Shown here: piece after piece, positions 1-8,592 of the stretch
Position numbering within the stretch: the first letter of the stretch is position 1
How the letters are laid out: every line of letters begins with the position of its first letter
Origin: Paenibacillus periandrae
Lineage (GTDB): Bacteria > Bacillota > Bacilli > Paenibacillales > NBRC-103111
Direction of reading: 5' to 3'
Assembly (NCBI RefSeq): GCF_022458865.1
Contig: NZ_JAJNMU010000014.1
Location: 1 to 64,000 of the forward strand
Length of the DNA stretch: 64,000 nucleotides
The notes under the pieces: generated by a model
The model's input: only the letters and a program-made list of their open reading frames with translations
Databases searched by the model: none
Told to the model about the DNA's origin: nothing
Translations under genes and position numbers: made by a program

Positions 1-127
1 GATATATCCAGTATTACAACCACAAACGCATAAAGGCAAAACTAAAGGGCATGAGCCCGGTACAATACCGGATTCACACCCATAAGGGAGCCTAATATAT
101 ATTGTCTAACTTTTTGGGGTCACTTCA
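1..127 (+). mobile_element. Right end of an IS3-family (IS150-like) insertion sequence
   Basis: The first 95 bases encode the last residues of an IS3-type transposase. Bases 103-127 read TGTCTAACTTTTTGGGGTCA followed by CTTCA, which looks like the right terminal inverted repeat of IS150-group elements. The left part lies outside the window, so neither completeness nor target duplication can be judged. The element end at 127 is inferred from the usual CA terminus. Confidence 0.7.
3..95 (+). CDS. IS3-family transposase OrfB, C-terminal end (partial)
   Basis: Frame 3 reads from the window edge to TAA at 93-95 and encodes about 30 residues. They contain the YNHKRIKAKLKGMSPVQYR signature found at the C-terminus of IS3/IS150 DDE transposases, just after the catalytic core. 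Only this tail is inside the window, so whether the transposase is intact cannot be seen. The terminal repeat follows 7 bases after the stop, as expected for such an element. Confidence 0.75.
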   Translation, partial: YIQYYNHKRIKAKLKGMSPVQYRIHTHKGA

Positions 128-159
128 TCCTGCACTTTCGGAGGTGGTCGGTTTTGCGT

Positions 160-1026
160 TTATTTATGAATATTTTCAAATAGGAAGGATTGCCCATTTC
201 GATAAAAACGCGGATCATAAATGCCAAGCTGCTGCTCATCGTCCACAACCACTACGAATGGTGACCATTCATATAAGGTTCTGGCTTTGGGATTGTCAGT
301 GAACAGGCGATCAAGATTGGCATTCTCGCTGGACTGCAAGGCAATCTGCAGCTTGGGGTCAGTAAATACGGTAGCCTCGCTGATTTCCACCTTGTCACCC
401 TTTTTGCCAATGATTTGGAATTGTCCGGGCACAAATCCGGCGGAAAGAGCAAGCTGGTCATAGCGACTCGCATGCTGATCGTATAGTACATAGCCTTGCA
501 CAGATTGAATGATAAAATGACAAGCCAGCAGCAAGCCGACAATCCGATATACCCGATAAGATTTCACTGGCTTGCGAAGCTTCACGAACAGCAGACCGCC
601 CAGCATGATGACCCATAGTGTCACATCAACGATCGGCACGGTGCCAAAGGTGATTCTCTGAGAAGAAAATGGCTCCAGGTACCCTGTGCCCCATGCATTG
701 AACAGATCGCTTGTGTCATGAATCCAAACCGCCAGCAGTCCGAGTCCGAACAACTGCCAGCTGCCGGTTTTAAAAAACAGTTTATTCAACAGTGCCAGCA
801 GTGCTGCCCATACCGGAACCAGAAAGATGGAATGAGTCAGACCGCGATGCCACATTTGGTAGCGTCCAGTCGTATCCCACCAGGCCGAGATCACATCGAT
901 ATCCGGGATTTGCGAGCCGCCCACTGCGGTTACAAACAATGCTCTCTTTGCATTGCGGCTGTAGCCAGCCTTGTTCACTGCTGCATATAAGGTGAGTCCG
1001 AATAATGTATGTGTAATGGTGTCCAT
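160..1026 (-). CDS. YdjM/YbcI-like membrane-bound metal-dependent hydrolase family protein
   Basis: A 288-residue integral membrane protein of the YdjM (DUF457/LexA-binding membrane protein) family. The family marks are visible: an N-terminal MDTITHTLFG segment with His6, a PDID motif at residues 41-44 and HRGLTHS at 60-66. These are probable metal ligands. Several hydrophobic helices follow (around 65-85, 90-110, 135-150 and 165-185), then a soluble C-terminal domain. The biochemical role of the family is not settled; hydrolase is only the family name. It is a single gene followed downstream by the IS end, so its 3' neighbourhood has been rearranged by an insertion. Confidence 0.75.
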   Translation of the reverse strand: MDTITHTLFGLTLYAAVNKAGYSRNAKRALFVTAVGGSQIPDIDVISAWWDTTGRYQMWHRGLTHSIFLVPVWAALLALLNKLFFKTGSWQLFGLGLLAVWIHDTSDLFNAWGTGYLEPFSSQRITFGTVPIVDVTLWVIMLGGLLFVKLRKPVKSYRVYRIVGLLLACHFIIQSVQGYVLYDQHASRYDQLALSAGFVPGQFQIIGKKGDKVEISEATVFTDPKLQIALQSSENANLDRLFTDNPKARTLYEWSPFVVVVDDEQQLGIYDPRFYRNGQSFLFENIHK

Positions 1027-1089
1027 GCTTAAGAGCCTGCTCCTCTCGTTTCCCTTGCCAGTCTTGCCCGAGTCCGAAGCTCTGTCGAA

Positions 1090-2073
1090 TTATCCGCTAA
1101 ATTCATCAAGGCGCACCGGTAGGCCCGATGCGGCCGAATGCAGGGCGGCTGTTGTTACAGCCTGCGTCCGCAGGGAATCCGCATAGGTTGATAAAATACG
1201 TGAGTTGTCTCCTGTTCTGACCGCATGAAAAAAAGCTTCATGCTCACGAACATAAGGATTGTTCTGATTCGCGTACTCGCATACAGACGCTCGACTGATT
1301 TCCTTTAAGCTTTTGTCGGACAGCTCCAGCACACCTTGATCCGTGTACACATGCAGCCCAATCGGACCTGAGCCCGGCAGTATGCAGGTGTTCGATATGG
1401 TCGCTACCGCACCGCTGACCAGCTTGAGCGTTACAGTACCCACATCGGGTGTCGTAACTCCATCTTCCTTCTCATGCATCACACGGTTGGCGTACGCTGC
1501 ATATACTTCCTTGACCTCGCCCATCGTATAACGCAGCAAATCCACCATATGCGAGGTTTGCTCAATAAATTGACCACCTGATCCGTCCTGTCTGCGCCAC
1601 CATGGAACCTTCGGCATACTTCCCATCCAATACCCGAGAGCCATTCCTACAGTTCGATCCTTTAAAAGCTCAAGCGCCCTTTGTGTAGAATCCATATAAC
1701 GGAAATGATAGCCGATTGAGGTAATAAGCGGCCTGGCTTGGATACGACTGGCTATGTCCGCAGGCTGCAACAGGTCCAGACCGAGCGGCTTTTCAAGCAA
1801 AAAGGGGATCCCGCGTTCAATCAACGCATATTCAATCTCTCCGTGCGCCATGGGGGGGACGCATACGAATACGGCATCCAGCTTCTGTTGATCCAGCATA
1901 AGTGTCAGTGAGTCGTAGCCGACAGCACCGTTCCAATCAGCCGCAGCCTGCTCTGCTTTTTCCAAGCGGGTTGCACAAAAGGCGCGAACCTGCACACCTT
2001 CCATTTTGCTTAACAGATTGCAATGAAAACGCGTAAATCCCCCGGTTCCAACGAATCCGATTTGTAAGGTCAT
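1090..2073 (-). CDS. Gfo/Idh/MocA-family NAD(P)-dependent oxidoreductase
   Basis: A 327-residue cytoplasmic oxidoreductase. The N-terminal Rossmann motif GFVGTGG (residues 6-12) binds NAD(P), and EKPLG (94-98) supplies the conserved lysine of the Gfo/Idh/MocA family. The C-terminal half is the usual alpha/beta substrate domain. Such enzymes oxidise or reduce sugars and cyclitols; the substrate cannot be read from sequence. A GGAGGG ribosome site lies 7 bases before the ATG at 2073. It is 90 bases downstream of the aldose epimerase-like gene on the same strand, so the two probably share a transcript and a sugar substrate (inference). Confidence 0.85.
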   Translation of the reverse strand: MTLQIGFVGTGGFTRFHCNLLSKMEGVQVRAFCATRLEKAEQAAADWNGAVGYDSLTLMLDQQKLDAVFVCVPPMAHGEIEYALIERGIPFLLEKPLGLDLLQPADIASRIQARPLITSIGYHFRYMDSTQRALELLKDRTVGMALGYWMGSMPKVPWWRRQDGSGGQFIEQTSHMVDLLRYTMGEVKEVYAAYANRVMHEKEDGVTTPDVGTVTLKLVSGAVATISNTCILPGSGPIGLHVYTDQGVLELSDKSLKEISRASVCEYANQNNPYVREHEAFFHAVRTGDNSRILSTYADSLRTQAVTTAALHSAASGLPVRLDEFSG

Positions 2074-2162
2074 CGGCGCTCCCTCCTTTGTATATCCGAT
2101 GAGTAAGTCCCGCTGCGAGGCTATAAAACAACGGCAGCGGGCTACGTAAGATTATACCGAGT

Positions 2163-3170
2163 TTATTGGTGCTCAACGTATAGCCGGCTTGAAGCGGTCC
2201 ATTCGGCACCAGGTGCCAGCAGCTGGAACCCGGTAACTTCGTCCGGTAAAGCTATATTAGGCGCATTGATTGCCCAGGTCTGAGGCTCTGGACAAATAAA
2301 TCCGCTCACACCGTCATCATTCCATATCGTCCAATGCCCAAAGGCTGGGTCAACTTCATAAACCAGACTGATTTGTCGCTGCTGATCCGTGAGAACCGCT
2401 CCGTAGAAGTCTGAGCCCTTATGCTGGATAGTTCCCCCGGTCAAATGCCTCGCATAAGCTTCGCCAGTAGGTCGAATACCGTCTTGACGCAGCTTCCGGT
2501 CCATGTCGTCCAGTGGTAATAATACTCCCGTAGGCAGAAACTCCGAAGTCAGCTCCCATTGCTTATCGACGGATACCCGCAGCGTGTAGTCCAGCTCCTG
2601 ACCCTCCTGATGAAAGGGGACTTTAAGTGCAGTATGAAAGCCTACACCCAATGGCATCGGTTCATCGCTCAGATTTGTAATCCGGATTTGCTGTTCAAGA
2701 CCCTGCTCCGATAAGAAATAAGTTAATACATATGTAAATTCATGCGGATAATAGGCATACATGTCGCCATCGCGATTCATGTTCATCAATAGGCTAACCT
2801 CAACTGACCCGTCCTCGCGAACACCGGATGATTGGATCTGCCATGGTCTTTTATGGAGAATACCATGCATAAACACCTTGCCATCCGAACTATTAAGTGG
2901 AAATGTGTAATCGCGATGAGGTGTGGAGAAAATTCCCCCTTCAATCCGATTGGGTGGGAACAAAGGCGGTATCCCGTATCTTTGACCTGATTGGCGAAGC
3001 TGTTGGATGGTGCCAGGAGTACGTAAAAAGCTCAAGCCTTCCTCAGGACGGCTCAGTTCAACCATATTAGCACCCAGACCCGGAACGATAACTGCCTGAT
3101 AACCTCCGGCATTTAATTGAATGGCTGGCTCGTCGTAAAATTGTACATTTTGAACTGAAGCTTGACTCAT
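2163..3170 (-). CDS. Aldose 1-epimerase (galactose mutarotase-like) family protein
   Basis: A 335-residue protein of the galactose mutarotase-like superfamily. It shows the conserved beta-sandwich pattern: GGYQAVIVPGLGANMVEL near the start, then PLFPPNRIEGG, then MHGILHKRPW with the probable catalytic His, and VGFHTALKVPF. A C-terminal segment with ICPEPQTWAINAPN fits members that act on hexoses or hexose phosphates. I chose the ATG at 3170 because GGGAGG lies 9 bases upstream; an ATG at 3179 sits too close to that site. It is divergently oriented from padR, with the shared promoter region between them. Confidence 0.8.
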   Translation of the reverse strand: MSQASVQNVQFYDEPAIQLNAGGYQAVIVPGLGANMVELSRPEEGLSFLRTPGTIQQLRQSGQRYGIPPLFPPNRIEGGIFSTPHRDYTFPLNSSDGKVFMHGILHKRPWQIQSSGVREDGSVEVSLLMNMNRDGDMYAYYPHEFTYVLTYFLSEQGLEQQIRITNLSDEPMPLGVGFHTALKVPFHQEGQELDYTLRVSVDKQWELTSEFLPTGVLLPLDDMDRKLRQDGIRPTGEAYARHLTGGTIQHKGSDFYGAVLTDQQRQISLVYEVDPAFGHWTIWNDDGVSGFICPEPQTWAINAPNIALPDEVTGFQLLAPGAEWTASSRLYVEHQ

Positions 3171-3296
3171 GCCTATCATCCTCCCAAATTTGCTGTTGTC
3201 GGTATAAAATTCCCCTTCCTATTATCTATCAAAATGTGCTGCAGCGCAAAGAACAGCAGGGACAATTCATTATTTATTTTACAAAAAAGCATACTT

Positions 3297-3344
3297 GTAT
3301 CATGCGTTTATATATTGACTCGATATATATCATGCATTTATAAT
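3297..3344 (+). promoter_or_regulatory. padR promoter with a direct-repeat candidate operator
   Basis: TTGACT (3315-3320) and TATAAT (3339-3344) are separated by 18 bases. The element ATCATGCNTTTATA occurs twice, at about 3299-3312 and 3329-3342. One copy lies just upstream of the -35 and the other overlaps the -10. This arrangement suits autorepression by the adjacent PadR protein, but binding is inferred only. Confidence 0.6.
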
Positions 3345-3377
3345 ACATTTATTAGCTATCAGGGAGGCATACCGTTT

Positions 3378-3926
3378 ATGACAGGTCAAGATGTAATACT
3401 TGGAATTTTGGCAGTTGAACCGAAATCCGGCTACGATATCAAAAAGAAGTTTGAGGATTTATTTTCCTACTTTTTTGATGCGAGCTACGGCACAATCTAC
3501 CCCACGCTTGGCAAGCTGGAAAAGGAAGGATTAATTACGAAGGAGAGCGTTGTCCAGCAAGGGAAGCCCAACAAGCATGTATATTCGATTACCGAACAAG
3601 GCAGAATGAAATTCCAGAGCTATTTAGAAAGCGACATTCAGGAAAATGTGCTTCGTTCTGATTTCATGGTTCGTCTTATTTTTGGAGAATTAGCTGATCC
3701 ACAAATGGTCGCTGGTTGGATAAACAATGCCTTACAGCGGTCACAGGCGGAGCTGCTCAGTTTGGAAAATGATTATGAACGTATGGGCCCCCAAATGAGT
3801 CCCACTCAGGAGTTATGTATCCAGATTGGTATCGGCAATATTCGGAGCCAGGTCCAGGTGCTGCAGGATGGTATTGCACGACTCCGTACAATTAACAACA
3901 ATATGGAGGCGCCATCACATGAGTAA
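3378..3926 (+). CDS. PadR-family transcriptional regulator
   Basis: A 182-residue PadR-type repressor. Residues 1-85 form the winged helix: ILGILAVEPKSGYDIKK, then YGTIYPTLGKLEKEGLI, then YSITEQGRMKF. The C-terminal alpha-helical domain (about 90-182) resembles the Vir/AphA-like dimerisation domain. The start at 3378 has GGGAGG 10 bases upstream; the longer upstream frame has no ribosome site. It overlaps the start of the MFS exporter by 8 bases, so it very probably regulates that exporter and itself in response to a compound that is not evident here. Confidence 0.88.
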   Translation: MTGQDVILGILAVEPKSGYDIKKKFEDLFSYFFDASYGTIYPTLGKLEKEGLITKESVVQQGKPNKHVYSITEQGRMKFQSYLESDIQENVLRSDFMVRLIFGELADPQMVAGWINNALQRSQAELLSLENDYERMGPQMSPTQELCIQIGIGNIRSQVQVLQDGIARLRTINNNMEAPSHE

Positions 3927-5436
3927 GCGGACGAACGGATTTATTTTACTGGCTATGGCACTTGGGTTGTTGATGGCGTCGCTTGATAATACGATCACCT
4001 CAGCTGCCGTCAGCCACATCATTAAGGACATCGGTGGATTTGATAAAATGAGCTGGGTTTTCACGGCCTACATGCTGGCGGCTACCAGTACGATGCTAGT
4101 GTTCGGGAAAATGTCCGACTTATTCGGCCGAAAACGATTTTATTTAATTGGCATTGCTATTTTTCTTCTCGGCTCCGCATTATGCGGACTCGCGCAAAAT
4201 ATCGATCAGTTAATCTGGTTTCGCGCACTGCAGGGAATCGGTTCCGGGGCTCTCTTCCCCATCAGCTTTACGATCATCTACACGATGTTCGCTGATCCGA
4301 AGCAGGCTGCCAAGCTTTCCGGGGTTTTTGCTGGCATCTTTGGCATCTCCTCCGTTGCGGGTCCACAGATTGGCACGCTGTTGTCGGATTACTGGGGATG
4401 GCGTTGGTGTTTTTACGTCAATGTACCGCTTGGTGCTTTGTCCTTTCTCGTACTGCTGATCGCTTTGAAGGAGTCACGTTCAGACCGTAAGCCCAAGATT
4501 GATTATCTCGGGACCGTCCTGTTGATCATTTCCACGATTTCGTTGATGTTGGCTATGGAATGGGGCGGCAAAAGCTACCCTTGGGCGTCGTGGCAAATTA
4601 TCGGTTTATTCGCAACAGCTGTGATCGGCACGATCCTGTTCGTCCTTACCGAGCTAAAAGCCGAAGAACCGATACTGCCGCTGCAATTATTTCGCAACCG
4701 CATGATTGTCGGTACCAGTATTGCTTGCTTATGCCAAGGCGCCATTATGTTCTCAGCCATTACTTATTTGCCTATGTTTTCTGTAGCTGTACTTGGCAAC
4801 ACGAACTCCAATGGCTTGCTGACACCGATGATGTTCTCGCTGATGGTTGGGGCCGTTGTATTCGGAGGCCTGCAGACGCGCTTCTCCTTCCGGTCCTTGA
4901 TCATCGTATCCATGCTGATGGGCATCGTTGTTACGTTTCTGCTCAGCAGGGTTGCTCATGATGCCTCTACTGTATACATGATTTCCTTGATGGTGATGCT
5001 TGGGTTTGGCGCCGTTGGTCCCTTGATGAGTGTAGCGCAAAATGCCGTTGCATACAGTGTCGACCCTCGTTACATCGGTATCAGCTCGTCCATTGTTGGC
5101 TTCTGGCGTAATATCGGCGGTATACTCGGAGCGACCTTGACTGCCACTATCGTAAACAATCAGCTTGCACAGATGATACGAAATGGATCAGAGGCACACC
5201 ACATTCCTGCTGATAAAATCGATACACTGGCCAATCCCGAATTGTTAGTCCGTGCCGCCGCTAGCATACCTCAGGAAATTCGTGAGTTCTTACGTGACTC
5301 ACTCGGTACGGCGATTAATCACGGGTTTATGATTGCCATCATCTTTGCTGTAATAGGTGTTCTGGCAGGAATCCTGTCCGGTCCGGGCAAATTTGATAAA
5401 ATGAAACAGCGAGCAGGCGCTAAAGAGGCGGCTTAA
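3919..5436 (+). CDS. MFS transporter, DHA2 (EmrB/QacA-type) drug exporter
   Basis: A 505-residue, probably 14-helix major facilitator of the drug:H+ antiporter-2 type. Motif D1 is present early (LLMASLDNTITSAAV, residues 16-30). Motif A follows (GKMSDLFGRKRF), then motif C-like glycine-rich segments (GIFGISSVAGPQIGTLLSD). The ATG at 3919 overlaps the padR stop and has GGAGG 9 bases upstream, so the two genes are translationally coupled. It probably exports a toxic small molecule across the cytoplasmic membrane. No accessory HlyD/EmrA gene is adjacent. Confidence 0.9.
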   Translation: MSKRTNGFILLAMALGLLMASLDNTITSAAVSHIIKDIGGFDKMSWVFTAYMLAATSTMLVFGKMSDLFGRKRFYLIGIAIFLLGSALCGLAQNIDQLIWFRALQGIGSGALFPISFTIIYTMFADPKQAAKLSGVFAGIFGISSVAGPQIGTLLSDYWGWRWCFYVNVPLGALSFLVLLIALKESRSDRKPKIDYLGTVLLIISTISLMLAMEWGGKSYPWASWQIIGLFATAVIGTILFVLTELKAEEPILPLQLFRNRMIVGTSIACLCQGAIMFSAITYLPMFSVAVLGNTNSNGLLTPMMFSLMVGAVVFGGLQTRFSFRSLIIVSMLMGIVVTFLLSRVAHDASTVYMISLMVMLGFGAVGPLMSVAQNAVAYSVDPRYIGISSSIVGFWRNIGGILGATLTATIVNNQLAQMIRNGSEAHHIPADKIDTLANPELLVRAAASIPQEIREFLRDSLGTAINHGFMIAIIFAVIGVLAGILSGPGKFDKMKQRAGAKEAA

Positions 5437-5499
5437 ATGGGTTTTACCTTGGGAGAGCAGAACAAGTTCTTAGCGCCTTCTTCTTCCTGTTGCCATAAG

Positions 5500-5525
5500 A
5501 AAAACCTGGCCAAGGCCAGGTCCTT
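5500..5525 (-). terminator. Rho-independent terminator of the Pro/Ala-rich protein gene
   Basis: On the minus strand the stem CCTGGCC/GGCCAGG (5505-5511 with 5514-5520) is followed by TTTTT. It lies about 140 bases beyond the stop of the gene at 5662-6240. On the plus strand there is no useful T-run, so it is unlikely to terminate the MFS gene well. Confidence 0.7.
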
Positions 5526-5661
5526 ATCTAGACCCATACAGCTGTGCGCGAGAAGGAACTGGGTATGGGGCTCCGGTCGCTGTTGAAGTTCGGATTGCAG
5601 AACCCTGATGGACGGGTACCTACAGTAGCGTCGTTAAATCTGGAACGGATTCTAGCAACCG

Positions 5662-6240
5662 TTACTTGTGCTCATGTATGGGGGCAATTGGCGCTACTGG
5701 AGCCACAGGAGCCGTAGGCGCTGTGATTGTTGTGGAGGTGACTTCTTTTGTGGAAGGCGCCTTTACTTCATTTAATGCCGGGGAAGCTTTAGAGGCTTTG
5801 GATGGTTCAGCTACCGGTGCTTTGGATGTTACTTGTTCCGGGGCTGGCTTTGAAGCCGGGGGTGATTCCGCTGCTAGGGCTTTGGAGGACACACTAGGTA
5901 CCGATTTGGGAGCAACTTCAGGTGATGTGGTCATCACTTCTGTCTGTGTCGGGACGATTTCAGTTGGAGCTGCTTTTGGTGCTGTCGTCGAACTTGTTGA
6001 TGCCTTTAAGGCTTGGGTTCCAGGGGCAGTTGTCGTCTTCGAAGGCGCTACAGGTGAAGCGGGTGTGGACGGCACTCCTTGCAATGGCTTCGCGGACTCT
6101 GGTACAGGTACTGTTACAGGGGCCGGCAGGTTTATCTGAGCAACACCCGATATGATCTTATCGCTTGATAATATCAAGGCAGCAGCTGATAAGATTGCAA
6201 CGCCTCCAATACTCCCCCAGATCACCCACTGCTTTTTCAT
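5662..6240 (-). CDS. Exported or membrane-anchored Pro/Ala/Ser/Thr-rich protein, function unknown
   Basis: A 192-residue protein with a basic start and one hydrophobic segment (residues 5-25, signal peptide or anchor). The remainder is almost wholly Pro, Ala, Ser, Thr, Val and Glu, and it ends with a (PVA)PIAPI-type repeat and HEHK. It has no recognisable domain. The composition suggests an extended wall-spanning or linker region. AAAGGAGG lies 9 bases before the ATG at 6240; an earlier ATG in another frame stops at once. The opposite strand is also open over 5666-6139, but that is a side effect of the biased composition. Confidence 0.65.
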   Translation of the reverse strand: MKKQWVIWGSIGGVAILSAAALILSSDKIISGVAQINLPAPVTVPVPESAKPLQGVPSTPASPVAPSKTTTAPGTQALKASTSSTTAPKAAPTEIVPTQTEVMTTSPEVAPKSVPSVSSKALAAESPPASKPAPEQVTSKAPVAEPSKASKASPALNEVKAPSTKEVTSTTITAPTAPVAPVAPIAPIHEHK

Positions 6241-6498
6241 TTCATTACGCCTCCTTTCTGGATAAACATCGTCAAATGGTTGCTAAGCAAATAGGCGTTG
6301 AGGTGGTGTGCCCATGAAAGGGAGTGACAGAAGCCCAAGAAACGAACTCGTTACCAACATCTAACATCAGGTAATTAGGCAGCTTACCCCATTCAGTGTA
6401 AGCCACCCCTAACCTGGTATCACCACTTTTAAGCATACATATTTATCAAGACCGTTTTTCGTACAAACGTTAATTAAGCCTCGACTTAGACAAAGCGT

Positions 6499-7059
6499 TT
6501 ATTGTAAAAATGTCGTTTTATCCCGATGAGGTGTTCTTGCAGTTGCCGCAGGCTCATCAATCGGATATCCAATAAACACAGTACCGATAACCTTTTTATT
6601 TTCAGGTGAACCGATAAACTCATGCATCCGTTCGTCATGGACCAGACCTATCCCACGAGTCCGCCATACCAAACCAAGTCCCAGCTCCCCTGCGGCAAGC
6701 CACATGGAATGAATGGCGCAGGCTGTGGCATATTCATTATCCTTGGACGATGCAGGATCATTCGGGATTACATCGGACGTCACTACAATGACGAGCGGGG
6801 TTGCGGTAAGTACCTTCAATGACTCCTCAACAAGCTTCGGTTTGGTCGGAAAACGCTCCTCCAAATAGGAAAGTGCCAGCGCCTCATAACGCTGCTTGGC
6901 TTCACCGCGGATCACATAAAAGTGCCAAGGCTCGCGCAGTCTGTCATTAGGCGCTAAGGCCGCAGCTTCGAGCAGAGCATCGATTTTTTCATCTTCGACT
7001 TCAATGGGTTGAACATTTCGGGTTGCGCGCCGCTTGCGCAGCAATTCCATAACAGACAT
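6499..7059 (-). CDS. Nitroreductase-family FMN-dependent oxidoreductase
   Basis: A 186-residue flavoprotein of the nitroreductase superfamily. The FMN-binding start RRATRNVQPIEVEDEKIDAL, the APNDRLREPWHFYVI segment and a C-terminal GTVFIGYP typical of the family are all present. It resembles YdjA-type single-domain NAD(P)H nitroreductases. It begins 42 bases after cbiA on the same strand and is probably the last gene of the cobalamin operon. BluB, which makes the lower ligand dimethylbenzimidazole, belongs to the same superfamily, but I do not see grounds to call this protein BluB. A flavin-dependent cobalt reduction role is only a possibility. Confidence 0.8.
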   Translation of the reverse strand: MSVMELLRKRRATRNVQPIEVEDEKIDALLEAAALAPNDRLREPWHFYVIRGEAKQRYEALALSYLEERFPTKPKLVEESLKVLTATPLVIVVTSDVIPNDPASSKDNEYATACAIHSMWLAAGELGLGLVWRTRGIGLVHDERMHEFIGSPENKKVIGTVFIGYPIDEPAATARTPHRDKTTFLQ

Positions 7060-7090
7060 GATTCATGATTCCCCTCTCGTTGGCTTGTAC

Positions 7091-7120
7091 TTTATTGTGC
7101 TTTATTGTGCTTTATTGTGC
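7091..7120. repeat. Threefold 10-bp tandem repeat at the cbiA stop codon
   Basis: TTTATTGTGC occurs three times in direct succession. Read on the minus strand, the cbiA frame enters the repeat as AAG CAC AAT AAA GCA CAA and stops at TAA inside it. The C-terminal residues of CbiA therefore derive from the repeat. Confidence 0.9.
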
Positions 7121-8592
7121 TTATACTGCTTGCATTGTTCTACCCACCGCTGTGCTAAAGCCGGCTCGGATGCAAAATGAATATGTGTATATCCGGCGAT
7201 CAAATTTCCTTGCTCGTTCAGATAGCCTTCCGGCTTGGTCCCACGCAGTCCCTTGGTAACGTACGCATGGCGCAACGCCAGCTCTGGCTGGGTAACTGAC
7301 TCTTTCATGCTCTGTGACTGGCTGATATGAGACTGTGCGTCATCGGTTTGTATATCTGCCGCCACTCCGGGTTGAAACGTAGAATAATGAAATTCATGGC
7401 CTTTGGCCTTATCAGCAGCGCCGAGCAGGAAGTTGCCTTCAGTGCCGGTAATTTCCCGATAACCAAGAGCAGCGAGCTTTTTTTGCATGCGGACGGTACC
7501 AGGAATCAGTCCCAGCATCGGATAGGTTTGACCATTCGTATTTCCTATCGAATCCGTTAAATACATGAATCCTCCGCATTCTGCCAGCGTAGGCAGCCCA
7601 CCGGAGATCGCTTCGCGAATCGACTGACGTACAGGCTCGGCTTCATCCGCTGCCAGCTTGTCAGCAAACTCCTCGGGAAAACCGCCTCCAAGATACAGAC
7701 CATGCACATCCGCGGGAAGCGACTCGCCAGCAAGAGGGGAGAAATAGATGCACTTGGCTCCATTTGCTTCCAGCAGCTCGATATTTTCCTGATAATAAAA
7801 GTTAAAGGCTGCATCTTTGGCAACAGCAATCGTAACCTGCGGCTGCGGCAGGCTATCTGCTGGCATAAATATTCGCGGGCTGTCCTTTGAGAGCTCAACT
7901 TTCGGAGATTCCGCCAGCTCCCAAATGCGCTGAACATCGACGGTACTCGAGATTAAAGTGGACAAGCCGTCAAAAAACGGCTGCAGCTCTCCTCTCTCTA
8001 TAGAAGGAACGAGACCCAGATGGCGCTCGGGCATCGAGAGTTGATCGTCGCGCAGCACATACCCAAGCACCGGAATGCCACATTCCTGCTCAATCGCCTC
8101 ACTTACAATCCGGTGATGATTAGTGCTGCCTACTCTGTTGGCAATCACACCGACAATTCGTACGCGCGGCTCCATACACTGAAAGCCTTTGACGATAGCA
8201 GCAGCACTGCGCGCCATGCTCTGGCAATTCACGACCAGCAGAACAGGCGCATCCAGCAGCATGCTGATCTCGGCGGTGCTGCCTTCGTTGTTTTTCGGGT
8301 TTTTGCCATCATAGAACCCCATAACCCCTTCAATGATCGAAATATCGGCGTCATGGCTGGCTCTTGTATAAATTTCCTTAACAGTATCGTGAGACAGCAT
8401 ATAGCTGTCGAGATTACGTGAATTGCGCCCGGTTACAGCGGTATGAAACGTAGGATCGATGTAATCAGGTCCACATTTAAAGCCTTGGACTTGATGACCG
8501 AGATTTCGAAGAGCCGCCATCAAACCGATGGTTAGTGTAGTTTTACCGACACCGCTTCCGGTTCCGGCTATTACGATTTTTCTATCTGCCAT
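7102..8592 (-). CDS. cbiA: Cobyrinate a,c-diamide synthase
   Basis: A 496-residue glutamine-dependent, ATP-requiring amidase that converts cobyrinate to its a,c-diamide. An N-terminal P-loop GTGSGVGKTT (residues 10-19) belongs to the dethiobiotin synthetase-like ATPase domain. The C-terminal class I glutaminase domain contains LYLGGGFPEEFA and the nucleophile in LAECGGFMYL. Length matches the family, apart from about 60 extra residues near the C-terminus. It overlaps cbiG by 11 bases. It is the tenth gene of the riboswitch-led operon and completes the ring-modification steps encoded here. Confidence 0.93.
   Translation of the reverse strand: MADRKIVIAGTGSGVGKTTLTIGLMAALRNLGHQVQGFKCGPDYIDPTFHTAVTGRNSRNLDSYMLSHDTVKEIYTRASHDADISIIEGVMGFYDGKNPKNNEGSTAEISMLLDAPVLLVVNCQSMARSAAAIVKGFQCMEPRVRIVGVIANRVGSTNHHRIVSEAIEQECGIPVLGYVLRDDQLSMPERHLGLVPSIERGELQPFFDGLSTLISSTVDVQRIWELAESPKVELSKDSPRIFMPADSLPQPQVTIAVAKDAAFNFYYQENIELLEANGAKCIYFSPLAGESLPADVHGLYLGGGFPEEFADKLAADEAEPVRQSIREAISGGLPTLAECGGFMYLTDSIGNTNGQTYPMLGLIPGTVRMQKKLAALGYREITGTEGNFLLGAADKAKGHEFHYSTFQPGVAADIQTDDAQSHISQSQSMKESVTQPELALRHAYVTKGLRGTKPEGYLNEQGNLIAGYTHIHFASEPALAQRWVEQCKQYKHNKAQ

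Noticed and set aside
5666..6139. A 157-codon plus-strand frame opposite the Pro/Ala-rich protein
   Set aside because: It mirrors the biased codon use of the minus-strand gene, lacks a ribosome site and gives a Gly/Ala/Val-rich product.
6272..6436. A 54-codon minus-strand frame between the nitroreductase and the Pro/Ala-rich protein gene
   Set aside because: The frame starts at ATG 6436 but has no ribosome site, and I recognise nothing in the product. It may be a gene remnant or chance.
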